Shown here: in pieces, positions 1 to 10,632 of the stretch
How positions within the stretch are numbered: position 1 is the first letter of the stretch
Layout of the letters: the number at the start of each line of letters is the position of its first letter
DNA from: Tiliqua scincoides
Lineage: Eukaryota > Chordata > Lepidosauria > Squamata > Scincidae
Length of the DNA stretch: 64,000 bases
Assembly: GCF_035046505.1 (NCBI RefSeq)
Contig: NC_089826.1
Coordinates: 7,296,254-7,360,253 of the forward strand
Direction: 5' to 3'
The notes under the pieces: model-generated
Databases searched by the model: none
What the model saw: only the letters and a program-made list of their open reading frames with translations
Told to the model about the DNA's origin: nothing
Made by a program: the position numbers and the translations under genes

Positions 1-1650
1 AACTCAGGACCACTTCACAAGCTACAGACAATATTGTATACCTGTTAAAACAGTAATATTCAAATCATGCATTGCATATGAATGTAATCTCATGTGGACT
101 CACAAAACATACTATGAGGTTATGATATAGACAAGATTTTAAAGAGAACATCCATGCACTTGAAAAATTATGGTTTCAATAGGTGTACAATACATGTCTG
201 TAATGTTTATTCGTCACAATGCTAATGGTTGACATGACTTTCAAACGAGCTTCATCTAATAATGGATAGCTCTCCAGCCTATGTAGACTAATTCATGGCT
301 TTCAATCATATGTAAGTCAGTGATGCAAAAGCAGGGGAAAGTTAGGATGTGACAACAAACATTCCATGATATTTAACATCTATATGCTCAGGGATGTTTC
401 AGATGCCCAGAAAAGATCTAATTGTGCATAGAACTCTAAATAAAATATAAGCTATGGGAATCAGGGAGGAAGTTCATTGCTGGACAATGGTCACTTCAAT
501 GACTGGCTACATTAACTTAAATGAGGGCATGTACATGCATGCATGGACGCATGCGCAAGAGACAAAGTTATATAGACTTGCTGCTATGTTTCACATAAGC
601 AGATATAGTTATTTCAGCATGAGAAACTGTAATTGCAAAGAGACTGTGAGCTCAAGATGCAAGGAGTAGCAAGAGGTCCATATAGCAACATCTCTTTGAG
701 ACACCTAACACTGAAATAAGCAAAGAGTTCCTTTTGACATAATTTCCAAACTGCTTTCCCCTTTTGTTTTCACTTGATGCTCCTGAAAGACTGACAGTTT
801 ATTGGGTAGGAAAGCTACAAGATAATGCAACCTGAATGGACAATCAAAACAGTAATACTGCTGGATCTGAATGATAATCTGTAGAACAAATATAAGAAAG
901 TGGTCAATCCCCCCCCAGTCCCGCTATTCTTTGTTCTTGACTAACGCAAAATTTGAAAGTTGGGTTGCTGAGTAGGGATAACAGATACAGGAATGACAAC
1001 CTCTCTTTTTCCCCTCTCCATAGCCCACATTCATCTCTAAAGGCAATGGTTTTGTATTAAAAGCTGGAGATCACTGATAGAAGTTATGGCTTTTTAAAAA
1101 GTTTTACACATAACAAGTGTTACTAAGTGTCCTGGGTAGCAGTTTGTGTTTTCTGTTTCCAGCAATGTTCTTTGTATGTGCTTTGTACCTCAGAAGCAAG
1201 TCTGCCAAGGCACTTAGAGAACGTTAAGTTTCTTAAGGACTTTCTGAGAAAGGGTCTCAATGGGCAATGAAGAACCCATACAACCAGCAGTGTCACATTT
1301 CCCAACAAGCATGGTTTTTTTCCTTTAGAATCACTCGACATCTGCTAAGAAAATTACACAATGAACAATAACAAAAAGCCATCTACTGTGTTTGTGTGTG
1401 TCACTAAAAGACAAAGGAGTTACTCTAATAAAAGCACAGAGAATGAATCTAGGTTGCCTAAACAAAAACAGAACTAGTTTCCTTTTGTTTCTATATTAAA
1501 AAAAAAAAATTAAGGCTGCAATTCTCTACACACTTGCTCAAGAGTAAGTCCCATTGATCTCAATGAGTGTGCAGAGGATTGCAGTCCAAATCCCTAACAC
1601 ACCACATGCCTGCTTAAAGAAACAAATAATTTGCACAAATCCGCTTCTGC
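1..1650 (-). other. MOB1B: MOB1B 3' untranslated region (probable, open at window edge)
   Basis: AT-rich sequence after the MOB1B stop has no other gene. Minus-strand AATAAA signals lie at 803-798 and 211-206, so polyadenylation could occur here or beyond the window edge; mammalian MOB1B has a long 3'UTR. A palindromic repeat fragment sits at about 1517-1600. UTR extent is inference. Confidence 0.55.
1517..1600. repeat. Single copy of the 93-bp palindromic repeat in MOB1B 3'UTR
   Basis: ggctgcaattctctacacac, gagtaagtcccattgatctc and gaggattgcag match the monomer of the two promoter arrays. Confidence 0.65.
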
Positions 1651-1728
1651 TTATCTGTCTTTTGAAGTGAGTTTCTCAATCAGTTCTTGAAGTGGAGCAA
1701 GTTCTCTTCTGTCTATAAGATTAAATTC
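1651..1728 (-). CDS. MOB1B: MOB1B coding exon 6, C-terminus and stop
   Basis: 78 bp encode EFNLIDRRELAPLQELIEKL then TSKDR and a TAA stop at 1653-1651. The acceptor is cccacag. LTSKDR is the MOB1B ending; MOB1A ends LGSKDR. Confidence 0.97.
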   Translation of the reverse strand, partial: EFNLIDRRELAPLQELIEKLTSKDR

Positions 1729-2842
1729 CTGTGGGAGGCAGAAATAAAGCCAACATCTCAGTTGCATATTTAGCAGGCAATTCATGAGTTAAACAGCTTT
1801 GTTAAGGAACTGTAAGCAAATTATCCTATAGGCTCCCTGAAATGATGTATTAAGCTAGGGAGAAAAGCCGCTAATCTAGCATGGTAGAATATAAACAAGG
1901 GCAATGCCAGCTGAACAAAGACTTAAAAGGGATCCCTACTGAGGGATAAAAAGGAAGCACCCTGTGGAGAAGACAACACAGAAACCATTCCTTTCGCTCA
2001 TGCAGAGGTCAGAAGAGAACCAGGTCTGCACATACCGCTTTAAGGCATGTGCAGATTATCACAAGTCTCCCCTGGAGGGGAACACAGGGTCACTAATACC
2101 AGTCTAGAATTCCAGGATGATCCTGAAGCTGCATTGAAGAAGTGCAAAACTCATAGACAGGACTACACAGAACTATGAAGAGCTGGGATCCAATACTAGC
2201 AAACTCCACTAACAATGGAAAGCTTCTCTTATTAAACAGTATTTACTGTACTCTACATACAGTGTAAAGGGGCTTAGTTCCAAACCTCACAGGTGTTCCA
2301 GTTTCATACTGAGAGTGGAAAACATTCTCGAGAAGATACACTCAGAAATAACTGTTTTTCTTTACTGCACTAATCATGTTTGCGAATTCTCCACAACTTC
2401 CAGGTAATGTGCACAATGGTGGATGTTTATGTACTTTCTCTGTTCAAACACATACACCGCACATGTGAGAAGGTGGATTTCATTTTGAAGATGCAAAGAT
2501 GTAGTCCGCATGGCTGTGGAAAACAAGCTGAGATCACATGGCAGCAGCCAGGTTCTTCTGTCTCCACTATAAGGCATCTACACCATTTTTTGTGTATCTT
2601 CGATGCGCGCGCACACAGTTTGAAAAAACCTGTGTGATTCTTTGACACAGAATGTAACTTAATTTGGCACAAGACAAATGGCATGTTACCAGCATTAAGA
2701 ACCTGATCAAGAAGAATGTCAACAGTTTTAAAAATATAAAAATACCTTTCACTAATACGTGTGCCAGAAGACTCCACACTTAAGAGACGCTATTCCATCT
2801 AGCAAGCAAATACTAAGTCACAGCATTTGTGTACTTATTTAC
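1729..2842 (-). other. MOB1B: MOB1B intron 5
   Basis: I see no repeat family or further exon here. Overlapping short open frames at 2374-2779 on both strands have no known match. Confidence 0.6.
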
Positions 2843-3006
2843 CTGAACAAAAAAAATAAAGTGCTTGAAAGATGTGTTGAGATGTGCCTCTTCTTGCAGC
2901 TGAATGACTGGATCGAAGTGCTGGTGGTAGATGTGAGCATAAACTCTGAAGAGACGCTTTAGTATGGTCTTGGCTACTGACATGAAGTTCTTTGGGAAAG
3001 GAACGC
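2843..3006 (-). CDS. MOB1B: MOB1B coding exon 5 (residues 137-191)
   Basis: 164 bp encode [20 protein letters not shown] through HFIFFVQ. They include the second pair of zinc ligands, H161 and H166, in [16 protein letters not shown] matches MOB1B (MOB1A has DSVMQLQEE). The acceptor is tttctag and the donor is gtaaat. Confidence 0.97.
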
Positions 3007-3239
3007 CTAGAAACAAACAAGGCATGTCTTTAATTGTGACACAGATAAGCACACTTGCAATAATATTCAAGATTCATCCAGAGGATGGCTTTCCAAGTTC
3101 TTGTTTCAGAGCTGCAATGTACAGGAGGATGGAACATGATCTGCAGAAAGGTAAATACTTTGCCCTTGGGCAGTCCTGCAGTGAGCATGACAACTCAGCC
3201 ATGAGGACTACAGAGTTCCTATTAGTTGTGTGGATTGAC

Positions 3240-3570
3240 AGAGACCAGCATGGGGTAAAATGACCAACGCATCTCGACTGTAGAGATCAAGAGCACCTGA
3301 TTAGGTACTCAACCCATTGATTAGCTCACCCCACACAGGAATGCATAGGACTGGGGAGGGGATCTATAAAAGTCTGGGTCACTAAACCCTCATGTTATTC
3401 TTTCCTTGTTCACCCACTTCCCGATTCACCTTCATCCTGTCCTGCTGCCTGTCTGTGGAGTGTTAACCCACATATGATGTGATAAAGCCACTCCATTCCA
3501 GCCATCATGCAAGAACGTGTCTTGGGTTCCAACCTGGGTCTCTGTGCAGTGGGATACCAGCACCTTGACT
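3240..3570 (+). mobile_element. Possible solo-LTR-like fossil
   Basis: A TATA-like ctataaaag in a promoter-like context is followed by a pyrimidine-rich stretch and a gataaagcc possible poly(A) signal, a layout seen in retroviral-type LTRs. No internal coding region, primer-binding site or target duplication was identified. Family and age unknown. Confidence 0.22.
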
Positions 3571-4259
3571 TGCCTGAGTGCTATTGGGGGCTCCCCTTGT
3601 GACTCATTCCAGACCTAGCAAAAGGATTCCTTCCAGCTGGTGGACTCCATAATGGGGAATCAAACTCTTGCCTTGGGCAGGCTTTGTATGTTTATTTCAC
3701 TTGGCTGAAAGCCATCTTTTCCCCTTTAGTCTGCAGCAGTCAAAACAGTATTTTTCCAGAAATGTGTGTTTGTGTGAGTTGTGTGATAACTTAAGCTTTG
3801 GGTGTTGGGATTCCTGACAGTTCTCTGCTTTTGCTGCCCTGCTGTCTGTGCCAGAGGAACTCCTGCAGTGAGAGGTGCTGCAATATCTGTGTGTCATCTG
3901 CGTGGTCTGTGATAGCAGCTGCTACCTTATTACTTGTTCTTGGGGCCACTGGGGAGGGAGGGAAGAAGGAGCTGCCTACTCAATGGATCTGTGTCTATTA
4001 CATCCGCCCCCTGCTTGGTTCACCCTGATGGAACTTCCCTGGCTGCCAACATTGGGGTGGGTTAATTGTGATGATCAGCTCCCTGAACGAGAGACCAAAA
4101 TTGGACTGCTGTACCATGATCAGTGGATGATATCAGGGGTTCCATGGACAGAGGTGGAGTTATTGAGAGGGCTATACCCCAGAGTTGTTTGCTCGTTTTC
4201 CCCTCCTGCTTTGCACTGAATAGGCTTAGGGTACAATAGATATTGTGCTGACACAGCAG
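3571..4259. other. MOB1B intron 4, left part
   Basis: Unidentified sequence. An open frame at 3875-4219 (114 codons) has no recognisable domain, and I see no supporting splice sites. Confidence 0.4.
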
Positions 4260-4374
4260 GGACACCCAGGGCTTTTTTTGTAATGGAACGCACGTTCCGG
4301 CACCTTTTTCCCCCCTCCTCTCTGCCCCCACCTTTTTTCCCCTGCCTGCACCACCCCGCTCTGCACTGCTGGCT

Positions 4375-4441
4375 AGGGAGGGATTCGAACCTCCAACCTT
4401 GTGCTCCACAGCCCAGCACTCTTTCCATTGGGCTATAGGAA
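4375..4441 (-). repeat. tRNA-like SINE head, minus strand, inside the hAT element
   Basis: Read on the minus strand, an A-box-like TAGCCCAATGG is followed 35 bases later by a perfect B box GGTTCGAATCC. It aligns without gaps over about 56 bases with the plus-strand head at 4552-4608 (roughly 70 percent by eye). A canonical acceptor stem is lacking, so it is not a functional tRNA gene. Confidence 0.7.
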
Positions 4442-4544
4442 AGCCTATTGTCAAAGTGTTCAGAACTAATATGTAAGGTCTTCAGCCCAGCTGGTGGCTA
4501 TCAGTGCCTCAAGTACTAGTTCCAAACACTTTGAGCCTAAGAGC

Positions 4545-4612
4545 TCTGGTGGCTCAGTGGTTAAACTGTAGGTCTGTGGAGCCAGAGGCTTGGGGTTCAA
4601 ATCCCACTGAGG
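4545..4612 (+). repeat. tRNA-like SINE head, plus strand, inside the hAT element
   Basis: The A-box-like TGGCTCAGTGG and the B box GGTTCAAATCC resemble squamate tRNA-derived SINE heads. It points away from the minus-strand head, so any RNA polymerase III transcripts would run outward toward the two ends of the element. Confidence 0.7.
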
Positions 4613-4915
4613 AATGATTTATTTTTATTTTTTTAGGTGGGAAGGTGCTCCATGGCTGCAAAATATAAAGGTTGGTTGCTAGTTGCCAAAAGGGGGGCCA
4701 GTTGAGGCTGCAAAACTCCTCAAAGTTCAGTCCCAGGCAGGCTCTTTTTTGACCTTTTTTTTTTTTTTTTAAAGTTCCAGTTAGGACTTAACCCACAGTT
4801 AAGCTCCTGGAGTGAGCCCCCTGCTGGAGGCTGTGGGTTAAGTCCTACCTGGGACTTTAAAAAAAAATAAAAATTTCTACAAAATCTTTTTTACAAAAAA
4901 AGCACTGGGGACACC

Positions 4916-5441
4916 AGTGCCGCTTGGGTATAGGATTACACCATAAAGCAATTATTTTAACAAAAGAATGAACACAGTGTAAAGATGAGAGCTCTGATGC
5001 AATACTAAGCCAGAACAGCAATTTTCCCCTAAGGAATACAGCAGTTCCTTAACAGACTATTTAGCAATTACTGTCAACAAGAGAATAGCAGTGCTCAGAT
5101 AAAATGGTTCTTGTGCTTATTACTGCTTTCTTTCTAGGAAGGAAACTAAACATTTTTGCTTTTTTAAGGTAGAGCAAACATTGCTCATTTTCAAATATCT
5201 CTTCCTTTTAACTAAAGAGGGTTAAAAATTATCTATGTTCTGGTCCACTGACTGAGTCTTTCATGCACAGTTAAAATTAGTCCTGTAAAAACAATGAAAA
5301 TTCAACAGCTGTTGTGATTGCTATTTTTAAGAACTGTGTGTAAATTTCCCTTGAAGTTAAAGATGAATCAGATTTTTTTCATATTGCTTCAGAAATAACA
5401 TCTGATCACGCTTGTAAATTAAGTCCACATTTTAAGATTAC
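4916..5441. other. MOB1B intron 4, right part
   Basis: AT-rich, ordinary intron sequence; nothing recognised. Confidence 0.6.
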
Positions 5442-5575
5442 CAATTTTGGAAGGAAATAGCGTTTCATCATCCAGCTGATCCTGAACCCAGGTCATAAGG
5501 TAATCAATGTACTTTGGTGCTGAGCACTTGATTGGCTTCTTTATGTTTGTCCCATCTGCCCAATGGTACTCATAC
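5442..5575 (-). CDS. MOB1B: MOB1B coding exon 4 (residues 92-137)
   Basis: 134 bp encode YEYHWADGTNIKKPIKCSAP and on to DDETLFPSKI of the MOB core fold. The acceptor is ttccag and the donor is gtaatc. No change from the vertebrate consensus is apparent by eye. Confidence 0.97.
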
Positions 5576-7352
5576 CTGGAATAAAACAGAAAGGAAAGAA
5601 GTATTATCTTTAAACAGATGCAGGTCTACGTGTACTGAACAAATGATTCTTTCTAATGGAACGCGCTACAAAGACCTACTTCATGTTGCATTCATAAAGA
5701 CTTTGAATCCCCCCTTTTGAAGTACAGCTATTTTACACACACATTGCCATATCACAACTAGTTTTTCATCTTGCAAGGAAATTGTATACTTGTCAATATC
5801 AATTCTTCTGCAAAGCACAGATGGGCAGGACATGTCATCTGCCAAACAGACAACTGATGGAGCACCAGAATCACGCACTGGATCCCGTATCACGTCAAAA
5901 GAACTGCCAGCCAACTGGCTACTCACTGGTCAGATACTTTTTCCAGATCATTTAAACAACAGGGACTGGTGCACTGGACAACAGTCGCACTAGACCAAAA
6001 AACATGGAGCGAGTGTGGGCCACACTGGGAAGATTGCCACTGAAGATGGACCATCAAAATCAAATCAATTCTTGAACCAATGCCCTAGAAAGAATACCAA
6101 CAGGTAATCCTTTGGCCATGAGAAGCCACTAACTGCCCTTTCCCAATCACAAGACAAGCAAAGGAGTTCCTGATTTGATAGTTGCAGACATGTATCCCTG
6201 TCAACAATGCACATCATGCAACCAAGTTTCTCAAAAAAAGAACGTAACAGATAAGTATGTACGTACTTCAATAAAGAAAATTCTAGGCTTTTAACCTTTA
6301 AAGGTAGGAATAAAAGGCACTACTAGCTTCCCAGGGAATGGGTAATCTCCACGTCCTCCACCTCTGTGGAGTGACTCTAGCGCCAAGGAGCTTGTAAAAT
6401 TATTTGACATATCTGTCTGGACCTGCAGTGCAATGCAATTTATCAGACCCAACAAAAAAAGGGGAAGGGTTGACTCTTCTCCCCAAGTTAACTGCATGTT
6501 TTCTTCAACCCTAGTACTTATTCTCTCCTGCTGCTGTTGAGACTCTCTGCCTACAGTATAGTAATGGAAAAGGCCTTTCAGGGGGTACCTCAGTACAGTC
6601 CCGGAAAGGGTCTCTCAGGCCCCAGGCTATTTGCTGGGTATCCGTTCTGTCCAATCCCTTTGGGAAAGGTGATGAGGGGTCTCAATAAAATCTACCCTGG
6701 GCCTTGCCCTCACTTGGGCATCTGATCAGGGTGGCTATAGGCAGCCACTCCCAGGGCTCTTAACCAGGGACTTGTCAAAGTGCAGTTCTCATCCTCCTGG
6801 TTTCCTGCCCATTCCTCCTTCCTTCACAGGCCCTGTTGCCCTCATGCACTGAGAGTGGGCTTGGTTCTTCCTTGAGAAATCTGATTGGGTGCCAGCCTTT
6901 TCCCTCTCCAGGGTCCAAAACAAAACTTCTCACCCTCCATCCTTGCCCCTCCTCTCTCCTTTGTCTATGACCTCTGTCTATACCCTTGTAGCCCTCTTTG
7001 TTTGGTTCTTCCTTTCTTTGCTCTCTCCTCCTCTCATCAGGGAGTCTCCTTATAGGGATGGTGCCAAACCCTGCTTCAAGGCCAGCTGCCAGCTACCATC
7101 CATCTGTCCTGCAGATAGCCAGTGACATTACTGGATGCTGCTCCTTCCGGCTGCCTCTTCCACCAACTAGCTGACTGGCTAGATCACAATTTCACTTGCC
7201 GCATGAACTGCCACCCAGAAGGATGCTCTTCTCTCTCCACCACCTTGTCAGGCCCAGTTACATCTCACACTACATTATTTGTTAAAAGAAAACAGACACA
7301 ATGTTTTCTGTCTCATGGTTTCACTGACTGAGTGAAGCATATAAAAACTTAC
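5576..7352. other. MOB1B intron 3
   Basis: No recognised element. The part from about 6500 to 7300 is CT-rich (many cctccttcc and ctctcc runs on the plus strand) and stands out from the flanks, but I cannot name it. Confidence 0.5.
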
Positions 7353-7446
7353 TTTGGACCTGCAGACATTACAGGGCAGCTCTCTTCTGTGCAGAAGTCT
7401 GTTATAGTCCCATAAAGCATGTTGATCTGGTTGAAGAAGTCCACAG
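7353..7446 (-). CDS. MOB1B: MOB1B coding exon 3 (residues 61-92)
   Basis: 94 bp encode [19 protein letters not shown] and then [13 protein letters not shown]. They include zinc ligands C79 and C84. The acceptor is aatgtag and the donor is gtaagt, with K92 split across the junction. DFCTEESC, not EFCTEASC, supports MOB1B over MOB1A. Confidence 0.97.
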
Positions 7447-10050
7447 CTACATTAAAAAAACAAAACACATTTTTGAAGTTTATTCCTGTTTTTACATTGA
7501 TAACCTCCTTCCTTTTCTTTGTTACCAGAATACCAGCAATAAGAACTACACCCAACACGATCCCATCCAAAAGGAGGAAGGCAAAAATAATCTGAAATAT
7601 TTACTGCTGTTCTGCTCTTTTCCATGTTTTAAATTTATTGTTGTAATAATTTTTAATTGCACTAAAAAAATTAAGTTTGTTATTCTTAAAGGAACTGTCC
7701 TTTGAAAAGTGGGGTATAAATGATTTAAAAATCATTCAGTAAATGAATGTTTCTTCCTGAAATAGGTCTGCTTCATTTTCTAGTATCTAACTGTTGATTA
7801 TTTCAAAATGCCATTACAGTACTAGACACTGGATTTGAAGACTGGCCTTGAAAACATGAAGAGCTGTGCAATTATTCTTGTTTCAGCTGTCTGCAGACAC
7901 AACAGCAGCTCTAAGAGACTTGTGACCTTCCACAAGATAACTGGGCAATGTCTGAGAAATCAAATTATAACAATTTCAATGTCACTCATTAAAATACTAT
8001 TCAGATCATGCTCTCAATTCAGCAAAACTGACAGGTTTCTCCATGCACTTTCAGTCAAGAAACACAGAACTGGAAGCTCTTATGTTTTGTTATTTATTTC
8101 TGCCCCGCTATGTTCAGTCCAAAAATCTGATCAACAATTCTCCAGGGAATTCATATTTGCACGGCTGGTATTGACACCAAAAATTATATTTTCAGCATTA
8201 CTGCATACAAGATGATGATATACTACAAGTATGGTTCATATGACCTCTAAGAAAATGTATACATTTGACAGGGGATACATGAGTAATTTCTCCTTTTCTT
8301 TCTGTGGCCATGCTTACACTTAACCACATTCTCGCGAACTTGGTTTTACAAACCTTTAACAAGATTTAAACCTTGTAACTGCAGACAGAGAAAGACGTTA
8401 TGAGAGTCAGGATGAATAAAATACTCCAAATCACAGCATATGCTCCAGCTTCAAACTTGTTGATTGTATGAACATTAACCCATTTTACCCTGCCTTTCAC
8501 AATTATAAATATTTCCAGGGTATCTACAGATGGAAAAGAGCTGGCGCTGGCAAAAAGCTATCTGGGTCCAGAAGATTTATTGAATCTAGTTGAACAGGAG
8601 CTCCAGGGTTGAGTTCTAGCTCTGTTCCTTGAAGGTCTCTGGTTCACGTTTGCCTCTGTCACTGGTTTTGATATTTAACAGACTGGATCATATTATTGAT
8701 ATTACAGTGTGCCATGAACAGGAGGGGGATATACTTGGAACCAAAGACCTGAGCTGAAATCTTTACCAGTCAAGGTCACTTGGATGGCCTAGGATAGCTT
8801 TCTTTCTCAGTTTCAGTTCCCCCACCTGTAAATCTGGAAGACTGCTAAGAATTTGAAAGTACTAACAGTGAAAGCCTATGCATGTCTACTCACAAGTAAG
8901 TTCTGCTGTGTTCTGTGAGGCTTACTTCCAGAAAAGCATATATAGGATTTCAGTGTAAAAGACTGAAAAGCTTTTTTTGTGCATTGGAGTTGCAAGGAAG
9001 AACTGGTTTAATCAAATAATGTTGATTTAACTGATAGTTCTTGAGACTAAAGACAACATGTCAAATTTGTTGTGTGTAGTTTTTAAGTTGGCATTTTATT
9101 CTGTTGGAGGAAAGGATCCTTTGATGGCTCTCTATAACTAGAGAGGATATAGGTGAGTATAAGGTTATTTTTTTTATCAATTAATCTGATTAATCAGTTT
9201 TACAGTCCTAATTTTAAGTTTCTTTACTCCATGTTTTCCTTCAGTATCTTGACAGAAAGCTTTTTTCCAATTGTAACAATTTACTTCTACGACTGATGTC
9301 TTCAATTCTGGGGAAGGGCTTGTATGTAAAGCAAATCAGCTGTGGTTAGAATCTGGAGGAATTGACTGTACAGTGCTATTATCAGCATTTAACATTTGCT
9401 AAAAACAGTGATGACATTTTGCTCAAGAACAGAAGCTGAAATGAGAAGAAACGGCTGTGGAAAATCCCCAGAAAAGAGGGCAAGTCTTTCAGCCTCGACA
9501 CACACTTGCTGCTGCATCTTAGTGCTGTCAATTCAGCAGCTACCCATGGAGAACACAGACTACAGTTGATCACACTGTAACAGCTGGATAGCCCAATAGC
9601 TATGCACTGTGACCTACTAGGTGCCTGAGACCCCACCCCACTTTCAGTCAGAGGCAAGCATCAAAACTAGAATGTTTATCAAAAGTCTTATAGGCTGCAA
9701 GTAGGCCTGTGCTATAAATACCTTATATTGAGACATCCTGAAATCCACTTAACAAGAACACTATCCCTGGTGCTCTGGGAAGGAGGATGTTAGATCCATC
9801 ACCCAGAGCTCTCATTTGTGCTACACTTTGAGAAGAAACAACAGGAGTCTCTTCCAAACAGCAGCAGGACAAGATCCCACTCTCTCACCCTAATAAGTGA
9901 AGGCTTCCACCTTTCTCTCAAGCCCCGTTTGTGTGCCAGGAGACAAAGCGGAAAGGTTGGTGGCAACCACAAGCAAGAACTAGCCAGTACTAGCCAAGCC
10001 AATATTGCAGTAATAACAGAACACACATTATAGCATTACTTAGGTAGAGC
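7447..10050. other. MOB1B intron 2, left part
   Basis: A possible LINE/SINE tail lies at about 7620-7740 (gaaaagtggggtataaatga). One 93-bp-type repeat lies at 8870-8960. Otherwise nothing recognised. Confidence 0.5.
8870..8960. repeat. Single copy of the 93-bp palindromic repeat
   Basis: cctatgcatgtctactcaca, gtaagttctgctgtgttctg and ggcttacttccagaaaagca match one full monomer. Confidence 0.7.
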
Positions 10051-10131
10051 TTAACCCATTTCTGCCCGGCCTGCAGGTGTACGCATTTGGTTCCTGTTGC
10101 ATATATGCAATGTTGGGCAGAAATGGCTTAA
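10051..10131. mobile_element. 73-bp palindromic element flanked by TTAA (piggyBac-like MITE)
   Basis: TTAA at 10051-10054 and 10128-10131 flank a 73-bp element with ends CCCATTTCTGCCC and GGGCAGAAATGGC. TTAA duplication with CC(C/N) ends is the hallmark of piggyBac-type elements. It is homologous, in reverse orientation, to 20379-20458. Confidence 0.8.
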
Positions 10132-10465
10132 GATACACTCTTTGCACATATTCACCTTGAATTTGATTAGTCTGCCATCTGTTCCTATGTAATACACAAG
10201 GTGGGTTGCTGCTACCTTGGCACATTCTCTTATCTCTAAAAAAAAGTTTTCTTGCCACTGACTGCTATGGATAGGCTTGCAGCTACCTAAAATTAAATGT
10301 AACAGCTAGCACAAAATATGCAGTTAACAACACAGAAGGTATCAAATATTTTGACAAGCACTGGGAACAATTCACCGGGCCAAAGTCTCCCCCTGCCTCC
10401 CACAATCTTTTATCAGCCCATATCAGTGCTCCAAAACATAAAGGAATAAAGACCACATTACTTAC

Positions 10466-10632
10466 TGTTCACGGCAACCCATTCATTTAGGTCTTCACCT
10501 TCCGGCAACATAACGGCCATCCGTAGATTGCCACTTCCAAGAGTAGCCTCTGCATGTTTCAGCAGCTCATATTGGTGGGAGCCTTCAGGAATATTCTTCT
10601 TTGGTTTAAATGTTTTAGAAGAACGGCTACCA
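10466..10632 (-). CDS. MOB1B: MOB1B coding exon 2 (residues 5-61)
   Basis: 167 bp read as GSRSSKTFKPKKNIPEG and on to EDLNEWVAVN. It is preceded by a tttgcag acceptor and followed by gtaag. It carries the N-terminal regulatory segment with T12 and T35, the MST-kinase sites known in MOB1. The reading frame joins exons 1 and 3 exactly. Confidence 0.97.

Larger units (their letters stand above)
4268..4907. mobile_element. hAT-type non-autonomous element carrying two tRNA-like modules
   Basis: The element has terminal inverted repeats CAGGGCTTTTTTTGTAA and its partner TTACAAAAAAAGCACTG, with an identical 8-bp target duplication gggacacc at 4260-4267 and 4908-4915. Inside are two tRNA-derived heads in opposite orientation and a hairpin at about 4771-4859 with a perfect 17-bp arm (taggacttaacccacag). 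No transposase is present. Confidence 0.88.

Noticed and set aside
3240-4260. Retroviral internal region next to the possible LTR
   Set aside because: No gag, pol or env-like signature could be recognised. Only an LTR-like promoter layout was noted, at low confidence.
4375-4612. Two functional tRNA genes
   Set aside because: A and B boxes are good, but acceptor stems do not pair properly and the context is a mobile element. Treated as SINE heads.
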